A stretch of 64,000 nt of DNA from Progne subis subis (GCA_022316685.1 JAKJHU010000024.1:7634501-7698500); one strand, 5' to 3'. Numbered from the stretch's first letter, positions 24,467 through 37,298 are shown. Notes: generated by a model not told the origin, from the sequence alone. Numbers and translations: made by a program.

Positions 24467-27400
24467 ATTTCAAGTATCACAAAATATTTTAAAAGAAGAA
24501 CTTACTTTATGACCTTGATTATCTAAGTTATCTAAGTAGTCTTTGTTGAGTTCAGCAGAGAATATTTCATATATTGCATTTTAAGTGTAATAACTGTTGA
24601 TTGGTACTGCTCACAAATAATTATGTCTTGGAAAGTATGCTAGTTCTGATGTTTCTTTAGTGAAATGAATGGTGTTTTTGAGGAAAATGTGCAAATAGTG
24701 ATTTCATCTTCATCCTGTGAATAGTACTTCAAAATGAGCCTCACCTGCTTATTATTAACAAATTTAATTGCATTTTAATTAGCACTTCTGTAATAATCTT
24801 TCTAATTTCAGTATACTAGTTGGGCAAATTCAGATTTCTTTTTCTTTCCTGATGTAAGATGTAAGATTTTGAGAGTCAGATGGAAAGGGCCTCTCTTTTA
24901 AATAATTTCAGTTGTGACCTTGTGAGAGACCTGTTTAGATTGCAGGAGAGCAGCATACCTAGAGGTCTTGGGTCTGAAACAAGTTAATTATAGAGTTAGT
25001 GTGTAGAGGTTGTTTTTCTGCACAGAAGGCAATAGGGGCTATGACACATAAGGTGTTGTGAGTGATTCCAAGGAATAATGGCAATTCACTTATTCTCTGA
25101 TTCTCCTTTGTAATTATAGACATTTTCTGTTGGAAATTGGTGAGTTATGTTGTGTGAGTCAGGGACAATAAAAAAATCCCAAAGTATCCAGTGAGCTTAC
25201 TGTGTAGTACAAATTTGCTGAATTCATGTATTTCTTTGCCAAGAAGCTGGAGGTGGATTGAAGACTGATATGTCCTCTTTTGCCGTACATTTGACAAGTA
25301 AGTTGTTAGACTATAGCTGCATTTGATACTGTGTGATTAAGAACTATGGGAGTATTTTTATCACACATGTGATACATTGGTTTTGACAGTGAATTGGGTG
25401 AAACAAAATTCTGTTCTACTTTAAAAAGCAGCTGTTGTGGTATTTGGAAAGATGAGCCTTTTCTTGTAATAAAGCTATTGCATTAATGAACCAACTCACT
25501 CCTCCAGTATCTACAGCTTGTGTTCTGTGATAGATTAGTTCTTCCCTCCAGCAGTGAAAAGCACCAGTGTTTCTAAATACTTGTAGATCTGGTCATTTGA
25601 TTCACTCCAGTGATGAGGTGTAGCAATTTCCTTCTGGCAGAAAGATGCACAAATTATTTAGATGGCTACAGGAATTAGTTGTGGTCTTCGCTCTCCCCGT
25701 ACCTGTGCCAAAGATTTTTTTACCTTTGTCATTTATGCATTTAATGTAAAATGACTAAAGGAAATTCTGAATGGTAAATATTTTATGGGAGTGTATCCTC
25801 ATTCTGAGTGGAGCATGCTAGTGGTTCATACCTTGACTGAAATAAATCCCCAATGAAGTACTTATAAATAATTTTTTTAATGGAAAACTTTTGCTCCATC
25901 CTGAATGTGTTTTTCTGCTCAACAAATGGAATTACACCATTTATTTGACAGACAGGGAAAGGGTAGATGCCCCTACAGAAAGGGAAACTCTTTTTGGCTC
26001 ATTCTTTTACCTGTGTGTCACTTTAAGGACTTCTCGATTTGTGTGGGAGAAGTTTCCTATCTGTAAGAAGTGCAGCTGAAAATTTAGTGGTTAGCAGTTA
26101 ACTTTTGGTAAATGTGTTTATCTTGCATTCTTGTCTAAGCAACCTGAAGAAATAATCTATTTATCTGCCTGCCTATTAGAGTTTACCTTATTTTAGAGAC
26201 GATAAAGCATGCTTCTTTTGTTTTGTTTGGTTTTCTTTTTTTCCAAAATGTGGTTTGATAATGCATGCAGTTAACTTTAAAATACCTAGTAGTTAATATT
26301 TCAACCTGTTAATTTACTTCTTGTAGTATCTAATGGCCCATGGTGTGAGGAGGGCTGGTTTGTATCACCTCATCCAATTCCCCTTTAATGGGAAGCACTG
26401 ATTTTCAATCACATTCACCTATTTACTGACTATCTTGTTTGTTTTACTCTTCCCAAAGAAGACTGCATCCTTATACAGTGAATTTGCTTAATGCTGTAGT
26501 CTTTTCATCAGACTCTTTGTGGGTTTCTTACAATTAACCCAGACAGTTTCAGGTATTTATATGTCACTGTTTCAAAACTATGTTTCTAAGTGTGTACTTT
26601 AGAATTTCCTTTGGTTTCCTTAGAAACCTTTAGTTTCAAGGTTTTAAACCCACCAGTGACAGACTTGGGTTTTTTTCCTACTAGATAGGTTCTAGGTAGA
26701 ATATTTCTAGATGCAGTCCTAAAGTTTTGCAGTTCAGTCTTGAAACAACAATGCCAAGCATTCATTAACAGCAATTTGCTGACATCTTTTACCCTGAGTG
26801 GAAGAAGCCTTGCTGAATTGTTGGTAACTTTCCATCCTGCTGTGGCTTCAGTTCCTCAGAGATGCCTTCCCTAGTTTTATATCTGTCTTGATAGGTACAT
26901 TAGAGCTGTTACCTGTTTCGTTTAGGTGTGCAATTAGGAACTCAGCCAAGTAAAACTTGAGATAAATTAAATTTGTGTGAAGTTCTTGGCTGCTACTGTG
27001 TTTGTGAAGAGTAAGATAGTCCAGTGCCAGGAAATCTATTCTGTTTCCAATTAGAAACAATTAAAAAGTTAGTAATTAGTCCAAAGAAATTTAACTATGA
27101 GAAGGAAAGGTTGTAGAGATGGTTTTTTCACGCAAGTTATGATGATCTTACTCAGCATGAAGATTCCTATTTCTGTTGCTTTTGTTTTAAGGTAAACTTT
27201 TCAGAAGCAGCAAGTCCCATTTAAGAAACATGAGCTTGGTTCCTGTTAGTTGTGGTGAGATATTACTGGTTAATTGGGAACTTGAGTTTTATTTAAATGT
27301 ACGTTTGAGATTTCTTGGGTTGCATGTTTTTTTATGGATGTATGTTTCTAGAAGTCTGCTTTTTTTCTTCCTTTTGCCTCCTTAATGTGTATCAGAAAGG

Positions 27401-30400
27401 TGGTATATAATTGCACTGCTGGTATTCCCTGGTAAGATCAGTGAGATTTCTTGTCCATCTTCTAACTAGAAGTTGGAAGCAGAATGCCTAAAGTAGTGTT
27501 GTCTTTCCAGGCAGGTGTAAAGGAGGTGCTGCTGCGGCTGAGGTGAGGTCCTGTTATGACCTTTTTTGCCTGTGAAAGAATAAAGTAGCTGTGAGTTGCA
27601 CAGAAAACACGTCTGGAACTGGTAGGAGATTACAGATTGCTTGAGCTATTACAGTGTAAGAGCTGAACAGCATCCCAGCCTCTTGTTTTCTCTGCTCCCT
27701 TTAGAGGTGGCCTGATGTAGAAGTTCCTGAGGGCTCTCTAATAAAGTTGAAAAATTCTGATTTGCTACTCAGATTATGTGTAGAATGTTGGTCTCGTTGA
27801 ACTCTGTGGTGCCATCTGTGCTTCTTCCTGTAGAGGTTCAGTAGCCTCCAGGAATTTCTGCTCTTGTCAAAAAGCAATCTGTTTCAGTCTACTCCTTGTG
27901 GAAGTCTTGTGTACTCCTTCCACTACAAGATGCCCGAATGCACTTCCTTCCCTTCCACTTACTGAAACCCTCCTGCATCCTGATCCCGTAAGAGACTATT
28001 CTCATGTTTACACTTGGTAAGCAAAACCTTGCCCTCAGCCTAGGAAGATTGCGCTGCATACCTCCCTGTGTTTGGGGGAAGGGAAGTCCTGGGACCATAT
28101 AACAGAATGACTTTTGTCCTGTTTCTGTAAACTGTCTCTTACTTTTGTGCTATATTATGCAGTGATTCTTCAGCTGCAGCTTCCAGTGTCTGGTGTTGTC
28201 TAAACTCACAGCAATAAAATCAGGTGGTTAAAAAATAGAAACTTGTGAAGCTGAAGGGAAAGTTGGTTATGAAATGATAGTGAGAATAGCTCCATCCAAA
28301 CTGGAGCTTTATTCCAGCTGTGGACAAAATATGGACCAGGTAGCAAAATCCCCCTCCAGTATACTATTACTAAATAGGTGGAATGGTTTCACATTTTTAT
28401 TGGACTTATTTGTGTGTATTTTTGTTCCTGTAATTTGGCAGGCTACATTGTAATACATTAATAAGAAAATAAATAAACAAAACACTAAAACAAAATCACA
28501 TGGGATAGAGGGGCACAATTGCTAAATGGCATAAAACATCTTCCTTTGGCACTCTTCCAGTTCCCATAGTTTTTAACTGTGACTTGTTGAAATGTCCCAT
28601 TACAAGCACAGCAGCATGTGAACTACAGGACATCAGAGTTACTTTTTCCCTGGGATTTTTGATATCTCAGGATTTTTAGTTTTATTGCTATTCATATATT
28701 CCCTGAAAATGAAACCACTTTGTTGCTTCTAAACCCATATCTGTCCCTTTATAACTTATGAATAAGTTACTATTTTGAGTTCTGAATGGTGGGACTTTGT
28801 GTATATGCCTTGGTCATAGGCATTTAAAAATACGTACAAATTTTCAGTTCCACGTGAACATTTGATAATCCTATTAACCAGCTTTCCAACCTGTATGTGT
28901 GCAAATCATGCAGAATTGAGATGATAAATGTCAGCTAATGATAATAATAAAAAAGTCTTCAAAAATGCATTTTTAATAGGAGTAGGGTTATAAATAAACT
29001 CTTTTGCTACTCCTAAGTTTATAGAACTGCTCATACAGTTAACTATTTGTGGTTTGGGATTTTTTACTTGAGATTGGGTGTACTTGATTACAAATGATTC
29101 CCTTTTTTACTTACACATGGCATGCGTGTATTAATTGCATTCTCCTAGGGAAGCAGCTTGGACAAGTGGAAGAAAAACCGGTTAAATAAGTGAAATGGTT
29201 GCCATGCGTTAAACAAGCAAACAAAAAGTGAAAAAGCTTTTGCTGTGAAGGCGGCCTTGGATGGCCTAGAAACTTGGGTTCACGTTGCTATGGCAAAACA
29301 ACACAAAGGGACAGATCCTGCTGGCTTCGCTCAAGTATCCCCATTCACTTTGTTGGGACTTGGGATGTGACTTAGAGGAGGAGGATTTTCAGCTTGCTTT
29401 GGAAGGGAGGTTAGCAGCGTTGTAGAGAGCTGTGCAACTTCTGGCATCACGTGTGGAAAGAGGAGGGAATTATTATCAGAGTCCATGCTGATAAGGAGGA
29501 GAGGAAGCGGAAGTTATTCTTCAGGCAGTAAAGGAAAAGTTTAGACAGCAAGAAGGATAGAGTTAAGGCAGGGGAAGAAGTTGTGTGGGAAAGGTAGGTG
29601 CTGATTAATGAAACAGATGGTGGCTGTTGGGGAAAGGGCTTGAGAACAGAAACAGAAGGGGTAAATAAAACTGTAAGATCCCAATTCAGCAAGAAATGTG
29701 ACAAATTCCTATCCTAGAGAAGCCTTTAATAGGAGGCAGAAGCCCCCCAGAAGCTGTGGCTCTGGCCACCTGCAGGTTGGACTGGGCAGAGCAGCTTTGA
29801 AGAAGTAAGCAAAATAAATTTACCTAGAGAAGAAAAGTCTGTAAAGTTGAAGTTAAGTCTTGCTGATTTCAAGACTACTACACAGTAGTCTACACCTTGG
29901 CTAGAGGTGTGGAATTGGGCTGAATAGAAGGTGCTCAAATGTCCTGAGGCCTGAACCTAATCCCGGGGTGTACACTTGTTTATTTTCATTTATAGTTCTT
30001 CAAGCACTTTAGAGCAGAGTCCCACCCCTTTCTGGAGAGCATTGGGCTGGCGTGGGGGTGGATACATTTCTGCTAGTGGCAGAACAATGCAGAATGTAAT
30101 TTCTTAATGGCAAGCCATCCATAGACAACGGAGCTTTATGGTCTGGTAGTGCCTGTCAGTGAGAACTGGAAAATCCGTAGGGAAAGATGGCTTTTTAAGA
30201 CTAAGCATCATGCTTCTAACCTGTGAATTCTCCCATCTTGTATTATTAAAGGTGACTTTTTAGTTCAAAGGCTAGCTTTAAAAAATCCAAAGACTAAAAT
30301 TCTGAGGAAGATGAGTAGCGGATTTTTTAAAAGAAAACTATTTCTGTTGAAAGGCAGAGAGAAAACAGTAGTGCACTCAAGTGATTTGTGTTTTGTCTGC

Positions 30401-33155
30401 TGCTGGCTCTAACAAATGTAGATTGCTTTAAATACCACTGAATTAAGGAGCATTTGTTGACCTCTAGCTTAGCATAGCAATGAGACCTGTCCTTCCAGTC
30501 AGCGCTTTGGTAGCTTTCAGAAGCACCATGCTTTTCACTGGGTTCTTGCTAAGCTTTATGCACCAAAATTCTCATGGGCATCAGAGGCTCCTAGCTGAAA
30601 CCAAATTAAAACCTCATGCTTTCTCCTCTGTTTGTTCTTATGTACTTCAAAATGTGGTTCTTCCCTTTTAGTTTCCTCAGTCTTCTTTCAACCTAATAAG
30701 AGCTAGCAGTAGTCAGGTTCTTCCTGATATTGCCAGCAGCACATATTCCTGATTGAATTTGCAAATATATATTTCTCAACAAAACAGGGTCTTGGTGCTT
30801 TTTAGACCCTCACTTTTACCAGGACTAATGGCCTTTACAACAGCAGATTTCAGTGAAAATGACACCATAGTCTTCAATGGTTTTAATTCAGATGCCCTCT
30901 TTTGCCAGCCTTTCTTGCAGCTTGTAGTACAAAGCATTGGCATGAAAACATATTTAATAAACCCAAAACTCTCATGTCTTCTTTTCTTTCTCTTCCATGG
31001 TGGGATTCTTTGGTTATACTTTTAATATGCCCTTTTGTGATCTCATTTTCAAAAATAGCCACCCAGATATACCCCAAAGGAAAAGATGATTCTCTTGGAA
31101 ATTGCTTTTGAATGTCAAGTTGACTAGCGGTTGTGTTTACTTCTTGGGTAAATAGTTTAGGTTCCTTATCCCTTTGCACAGCTTTCTTGTTTCACAGGAA
31201 ATATCTTCCTATTTTGTGGACTGGCTTTTCCTACTTTTCCTAGTTTACAGGTTTCATGTTTTTAGTGTTAGCAGGGCTCACACTGAAGCAAAAACTAGCA
31301 GATTTTGCACCACAGCCTAATTTTTTCGCTTTTTTGTTGTTGGTTTGTTTGGTACTGTCAGATGGTTACTTAATAGCAGCTTTGTAGCTGATTCCTGTCA
31401 CATGTGATCAGATTTTGCAAAATATTGTCAATTTGCCTGCTTAGTAGGTTTAGTCTTAAATGAGTTATTAGTAGCAGTTTTGTCTGTCTTTTGACTTAAA
31501 TTGCCGCAGTGGAGCTGACAGTTTGGGTATCATTCATTCTAAATTCATGAAACTCACTGTCAGTTTGTCACCTTTTCATGTTTGATACTTGCCTTCTTTT
31601 TTAAATTTGTGAGTGTATGTCTTCAAGCAAGTGAGCTCACTCTTCAGAAAGCTCTTCCAAATTTTCATTTAAGTCTTCATTATTCACCCTTCATGAACTG
31701 GCAGAATCAGGGTAAAAGTTTGGGGCTTTTCAATCATAAACTGGCAGCTGAGTTATACCTTGGAAATGTTATTGGTCAGTGGGATGTGATAGGAATCAAA
31801 TCACTCCCACAGATGGAAATGTGTTCTCTTTGCCTTTTAAATCACCTTTTTCAAAAAGACTTTCATCCAAGTTGTATTGAAACTTGACATTTTAACACAG
31901 ATGCTCAGGTCAGAATGGGATTCTAAATGTCATTTCTTTCTCTCCAGTTCTTCCCCTGTGCTTCCTGTTTCTTTACAACTTGGTGCCTTATAAAACTGTC
32001 ACTGAGGAATGAGAGATTTATGCAGATGGGAGAGTGATCTAAGTAATATCTTGTATTTTCTGATTTGATGTATTAGCATATGTGCTGTAGTTGCTTTTTC
32101 TGGTTGATGAAACATTTTTCTGTTGTTGATGAAATGGCTGTACATCAGTAACTTGGGTTTTAGAATGCTTCTTCATTGCCTGCTTGCACATATGACATCT
32201 TGCAGAACATTATCATGGTCTTCTATAGATAATACTGGCTAGAAACCTTGTTATTTGCTCTTTTTGATAATTTTTCTTTATGGCAGCATTTAAAAATGGA
32301 ACTAGCAACCAAATACCACCGCCAGGTAGAGTTAGGTTTCTTTTCAACTAGAGAAATAGCAGCAAATTATTCCAGTTTATATTTGACTTCCCAAATAACG
32401 CTCTGTATTTGTCACGTCTTGCCATTTTGCTAAAAATGCATTTTAGGTGGGGCTCTGAGCTTGAAAAGGAGCTGCCTGAGCCTCCATGTTGTGACAGACA
32501 GTCAGCTCCCTGCTCGCCCCGTATGCTGCTGTCCTGCAGACGTGTGTGCCTGGGTGTTCCCAGCAGCCTGCAGCGCTGCTCCTGGGCTTTCCTCCCACCT
32601 CCTGGTGGCGTCTGGGGCACTGCCGAGACCAGCTGGAGGTTCCATGAGCTGGGTGCTGAGTGAAGGGTCTGTAGGGGCTGGAGTTCTGGCCTTGGGCCCC
32701 AACAGCCCTTTCAGGTGTGTAGATGCAGCTCCCTGCATGAGGGCAGTGCCATCCCCATCAGATAAAGGTGCAGAAACGCTGCTGAGGAGTTTCTCGTGTC
32801 TCCTCTTAGCCCCAGGGCTGCTGGTCTAGGTGCAGATTTTAGTTGAGCAGCATGGCACACACTGTACAACAGAATCTGGCCTTTTGTCCTTGTACTTAAT
32901 TCCATTTTAATGTCAGCGAGAGCCTTTTAAATGGCATTCATGTTGCCGCAGTTTTGATGTTTCGATCCTGACTCAGAATTTTGCTGTCACTTAGTCCTGT
33001 GATGGGGGTTTGTAATTTCTCCCATTGCTTTATGGGGAGTGTTAGTGGTTGCCAAGGTGTCATCTGCTCCTGAAGGAACAATACCAACATTATTGTTCTT
33101 TACCTTCTTGGTCTGTAATCTTTTTGTAGACATCTAGAGGATGGAGAATAGAGTG

Positions 33156-33172
33156 AAAAAAAAAAAAAAAAA
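33156..33172 (+). repeat. Homopolymer (A)17
   Basis: A run of 17 A about 730 bp before the exon 2 acceptor. It is simple sequence only. Confidence 0.9.
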
Positions 33173-33965
33173 GGTAGAAGAGTGGATCTGCTTAAGTGTT
33201 TCCCCTGCAAAATCATGCATGCATTCTGGGGTCAGAATTTTCAATGTTTGTAAGGCTTGCACGTGTCAGCTGTATTGTCTTTTGTTAGTATAGCTCACTA
33301 GAGTTGTTTAACTGACCTGTTATATCATGTCTTGAAATCTCTTAAAATAAAGATTTTGAACAGTTTTATGTTTATATTTAGTGTCAAGTGGCATTGAAAA
33401 GTTTTCAGAGTTTATCGTAGTGAGAAATGATGAGGTAAATTTATCGAGTTACCCATCAACCAGCAAGAGCACGTGTGAAACATTTCCCCATGCTATAGTA
33501 AAGGTAGCAGCAGATAACTAAGCAAACAAATGTTTATATGCCCCAGAGAAAGTCTGATTACTTAAAATAAACATGTCTGAGGGTGTGAGTACCACTGGCA
33601 GGCTTCAGTGGTACTTTGGTATTAGCTGACAGAAAGGACTGTGGGGCCTCACTTCCAAGCAGCTCCTGACTTGCACAATGTATATTATAAGGGAACATCT
33701 GCAAAGAAATACTGAAATACAGGGGGAAGAGTACTAGGTTTTTGGTACCTAGGGTATCTGGCAATATATGATGCACTCCCCTACTAGTCCTTTAAGAAAG
33801 AGTTCTGATTTTCTTCTTACAAGAGAGATAATTTTAAATATCTAATAACATTTCTGTAAGTTGTATTTGTATTAATATTTATTTTTAATTCTTTCTGTAG
33901 GCAATTAAAAGTCCAGAAGATCTGATTTCAAAGCGTACTGCAAATTTCAAAGGAAGTAAATCTAC

Positions 33966-33989
33966 ATGAAGAGCCACAAAGCAAGTTGA
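33966..33989 (+). promoter_or_regulatory. TGFBR3: 7-codon upstream ORF in the TGFBR3-like leader
   Basis: ATG at 33,966 reads M-K-S-H-K-A-S and stops at TGA (33,987-33,989), 26 bases before the main start codon and in a different frame. The context is TCTACATGA, with T at -3 and A at +4, which is weak, so leaky scanning is expected. It is the only ATG in exon 2 before the main start. Its spacing would allow limited reinitiation. Any regulatory role is inference. Confidence 0.6.
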
Positions 33990-34015
33990 ATTGAGAAGAT
34001 ACAGCATTTACAAAA

Positions 34016-34076
34016 ATGTCGTCAAGTTGTGTGACTTCAGTGTTTGCTTTGATGGTTCTGTGCTTTGCAGCTGCAG
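34016..34076 (+). CDS. TGFBR3: First coding segment of probable betaglycan (TGF-beta receptor type III), partial
   Basis: The segment encodes 20 residues plus the first base of codon 21 (phase 1). They form a classic signal peptide: a short serine-rich start, then a hydrophobic core with VFALMVLC at residues 9-16, then F-A-A-A. The FALM tetrapeptide at residues 10-13, Cys16, Val6 and the A-x-A end fall at the same positions as in vertebrate betaglycan signal peptides; by my recollection of the human protein about half of the 20 residues are identical. Betaglycan is a single-pass proteoglycan that captures TGF-beta 2 and inhibin and presents ligand to the type I and II receptors. The start is chosen because an in-frame TGA lies 22 bases upstream and A is at -3 (AAAATGT). 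A non-coding first exon, signal peptide on exon 2 and a very long second intron also fit TGFBR3. None of the ectodomain is in the window, so another secreted or membrane protein is not fully excluded. Confidence 0.72.
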
Positions 34077-34649
34077 GTAGGTGGTATTATGCAAATGATA
34101 CATTCAGTGTAACTGGTTGTGCATATTTAGAATTGTTGATCAGAAATACTTTTTCATGCTGAAAAAAGTAGGTCAGCTAAAGTCTGTGTTTGTGTAGGTT
34201 TTCTATAAAACTCGTGTGATCATAATGGCATCAGGTATGATGTGCAAACCAATGCTGTTCCTGTAAGAATGTTTCTTGCATCTATGTTCACCCTTAAAAT
34301 AATTTGAACTGCAGTAGTAATGTAAATTATTTAGGTTATTTACCTATTTATTTTTAAAAATTGCATGGTGCACATGTATTATAAAGGGGAGGGTTGATAT
34401 GAAAGCCTTTAGGAGTGGAAGCAGGGTAGCTCTGCCAGCATGATGAACTATTGGCTCTGCCAAGAGGCTGGATTTATTTCCCAGGTGCAGGGTTGGGCTG
34501 GTGAAGCTGCTAGTGTCTCTCCACAGAGCTGGGCTGAAAGGGTGTACTAGCTCAGCTCCATGCTCCCTCCAAGACCTATAAACTGGAATTAAGCCCCAGT
34601 TGTTTGACTTTATAAAAGATATGTCTGACAAAATCTCAGAAAGGTTCTT

Positions 34650-34815
34650 AACAGGTCACTGAGTCTGTCCATCCTTCCATCCTTATTGGGTTAAACCTCA
34701 CCTCGGTCATTCCTGACAGTTGTCTAACCTGATTTATAGTCAACTATCAGTGATGATGGCAAAAACCTTTTAATAACAGTATTAATGGAGTTCTTGTAGG
34801 TTAGGAACATGCATT
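34650..34815 (-). repeat. Diverged CR1 fragment
   Basis: The stretch TCATTCCTGACAGTTGTCTA followed by ACCTGATTTATAGTCAACTATCAGTGATGATGG follows the reverse complement of a CR1 3' region, where related copies read 'cattcctgacaagtgcttatctaacctgctcttaaaaatctccagtgatggagatt'-like sequence. The later GTAGGTTAGGAA would match the 'ctgacagttaggaag' part. Divergence is high and the ends are approximate. Confidence 0.6.
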
Positions 34816-35824
34816 GCCATTTAAGGGCGTTGTTCCTGTCCCACATTTTGGCCTAGCTGGGGATTTTTAAAACAGTATGTTGCAACAACTTTTGACAGAG
34901 AAAGGAAAGATCTGTGGAGTTCAAGTACCTAGTTTATTCTGTAGTTTCTTCAAGCACTCAAGTGATTCTACTCAGGATGTTTGTTTGTCAAAGTTTTTTC
35001 TGTGGTTGCAAGGGGAAGCCTCTTATGTGTCCAGCTTGTGTACAGTGTGGGTTTTTGGAGAAGAGGCCAAGTGGATATAGTCAGTCAAAATGAGACAGTG
35101 GGAAAAGTGGACAGATGGCTTGCTTAAATCTGAGATGTCCTCACTGTGGAAAAGATGACCAGCTTTGGAAGAGACAAGGCTGAGCAATTAAATGTGTTAC
35201 AATTTGGCTTCATTTCATCTTCAGCATGGAAAATTATGTTATTTCAAGCCCTCAAGCCTTGTGGGACTTTCTCTGGGCTTGACCTCCTTGAAGGCATCCC
35301 TCCAACGTTCGTAACTTTGATTGTTTAATAGTACGTGATGCTGACATTTTGCAATAGCTTCATTACAGACAGACTTTCAGCAATGCAGGGTGTGTCTGAG
35401 AGCGTCTGTGCCTCCAGCTGAGGACATCAATGCTGCTCTTGGCTGAGAAGGGCCATTGCTTGGAGCAAACCCGGATTATTCCACATGTGTAAAAATCTAC
35501 TCTAAAAGGAAGTGCCATTGCAGGAAAGACAAGCTTTTTAAATTGATCACAACCATAGTTCTGTTTTGCTGCTGAGGAGAATGCTTGCCTATCCAGTCAG
35601 CTTACCTCTTAATGCCAGTTTAATTAAAACTCACTGATTTAAGAATGCTATCAAACAGTACTACTGTTAGAAAGTTATTCAGTGTTCAGAAAACATAACA
35701 TGTCTGTCTTGAAATTCATTGTGGTTTTTTTGGTTTTACTCCCCACTTCTGTGTTTTCCTCTGGCAGATATTCTTGAAACAAACTCTTAAAAAGCTTTGG
35801 ATTCTATCAGATGCTTATTCATAA

Positions 35825-35925
35825 GTAGAGTCACAAAATTATTTTGGCTGAAAGGGACCTCTGGAAGTCTAGTCCAGCACCCTGCTTGGAGGAGGGCTAG
35901 TTTCAAATTCTGTCTTTCTTGGAGA
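35825..35925 (-). repeat. CR1 3'-end fragment
   Basis: It begins with GAGTCACAAAATTATTTTGG, then GCTGAAAGGGACCTCTGGAA, GTCTAGTCCAGCACCCTGCT and AGGAGGGCTAG. This is the familiar order at the start of a reversed CR1 ('agaatcacagaatgatttaggttggaaaggacctctggag...ctagtccaaccccctgct...gcagggctaacttcaaa'). The element is 5'-truncated, as most CR1 copies are. It lies about 1 kb after another reversed CR1 fragment, possibly the same family but not obviously one insertion. Confidence 0.8.
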
Positions 35926-37298
35926 CCGATTTTCCCTCTATCTGCATGGGAGGAAATTGGCTGAAGGGAGTAGGAAGAGTCACAGCTTGTTAAGGGAAGG
36001 TGAGGAAGCACTGTCTTTGTGGTTTCTGGCTGTACCTACTTGTATATTTTGGCTTTCTTCCATGCTTTTTAATTTTTTCAATAAATTCTTAATGAGAACA
36101 ACTAGATAATGTCCTTTAGAGAGTATGAGTACAGTAAGATAAGAGCAAGAACCAATGGACTATGATGAAGAGGAAAGATGTCCGACAGATGTAATTAAAA
36201 CTGAGGAAGGACAGCTCCCTGAAGGTTATTTAGGTAGAGGTTTTGCATCTTGAGTCCTTTTAATGCAAGAATTTGTACTTGAAATGCAGGGAGTTTGTGT
36301 TTCTAGGTGGGAGCACACAACACGTTCCAGTCGTGTGAAAAGCTGGCAGAGCTCTGGTCAGCGTGATGGCCAGGGCACTGCGGGCTTGGCTCTTCATTGC
36401 CAGTGTACAGAACTTGTGCTTTTTCAGTCTTGAACCACTAATGTGCTAGTATAAATAAAACTAGAAGTCTAAATAAAGTTAAGAAGTATAAATAAAATCC
36501 CTTGCTTGTGGTGGAGCCTGGGGGAGACAGGGGGCAGCATGCCACCTCCTTAGGGTATTGGCTTTTTATACACTGGAGCCTTTTTCCAGCTTGCTCTTTA
36601 TTTCTGAGGAAGTGAGGCTGCTGCAGCAGAGTACACCTTTCTTTTTTTGCCAGTCAGACACTGAAACTGCTGCTACTGGTTTGGGGGGTGGTTTGCTGAC
36701 ATTATAGTAGCTTCAGTGTTCTTGTATTTTCAGGTATAAGTGAGCTTTTAGACTGAATCTATGTTTTGTTTGGTTTCTTTTTTTCTGTTATTGCTCCTGG
36801 AGGTACTAACGTGTTAAGTACATCAAAAAACTCCCAGACCCCTGGAGTTACACATGATGTACAGAAATGGATGGTCAAAGATGAGTCACAGACCTGCATG
36901 CTTCTTAAGCTAATAGCTTAAAGATTGCACCTCACTAACTGCATTGAAAATGGTCTGTATAAATATTCAAGGAATATTTGCCCATTTTTCTACCTCCTCA
37001 TGCTACCTGGATGTATGTAGCTAAATGCTTGTCTGAATCTGATTTGCTTTCATCTTGTACATGGATTTCTTGTAAGCTTTTATTTATACAGCTTTAATTG
37101 GACAGAAAAAGACTGCAAAGAAAACCTTGATTACTCTGAGATTTTTCTACTTCATGGAAAGTCTAAAGCAGGATGGAGAGAAAAACTTCTGGCAAGCTAT
37201 CTGCCCGACTGAAGGAATTAAGTTTTTGAAGTGGGATTAAATTAAGGTCTGGCAACCTGTAGTAGGAACTCCGCACAAACACTCGAGAATTGCACACA

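Larger units (their letters stand above)
20732..33900 (+). other. TGFBR3: Intron 1 of the TGFBR3-like gene
   Basis: 13,169 bp between the donor GTAGGT at 20,732 and an acceptor ending TTCTTTCTGTAG at 33,900. The first about 420 bp belong to the CpG island; the rest is AT-rich with no coding exon I can support. Named contents: a 14-base T tract at 24,453; a 12-of-14 match to an RFX X-box at 29,284; a purine-rich strand at about 29,450-29,700; a GC-rich patch at about 32,440-32,830; and a 17-base A tract at 33,156. First introns of receptor genes often hold enhancers, but I can point to none with confidence. Confidence 0.65.
33901..34076 (+). other. TGFBR3: Exon 2: end of 5' UTR, uORF, start codon and signal peptide
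   Basis: A 176-bp exon bounded by the acceptor TTCTTTCTGTAG (AG at 33,899-33,900) and the donor CTGCAG|GTAGGT (first intron base 34,077). The donor is the same CAG-GTAGGT class as that of exon 1. The first 115 bp are 5' UTR. They contain a single upstream ATG (33,966) that opens a 7-codon ORF, and a TGA (33,992-33,994) in frame with the main start, which fixes 34,016 as the first usable ATG of the protein frame. Branch-point-like TCTAATAAC and ATTAAT sequences precede the acceptor. Confidence 0.75.
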
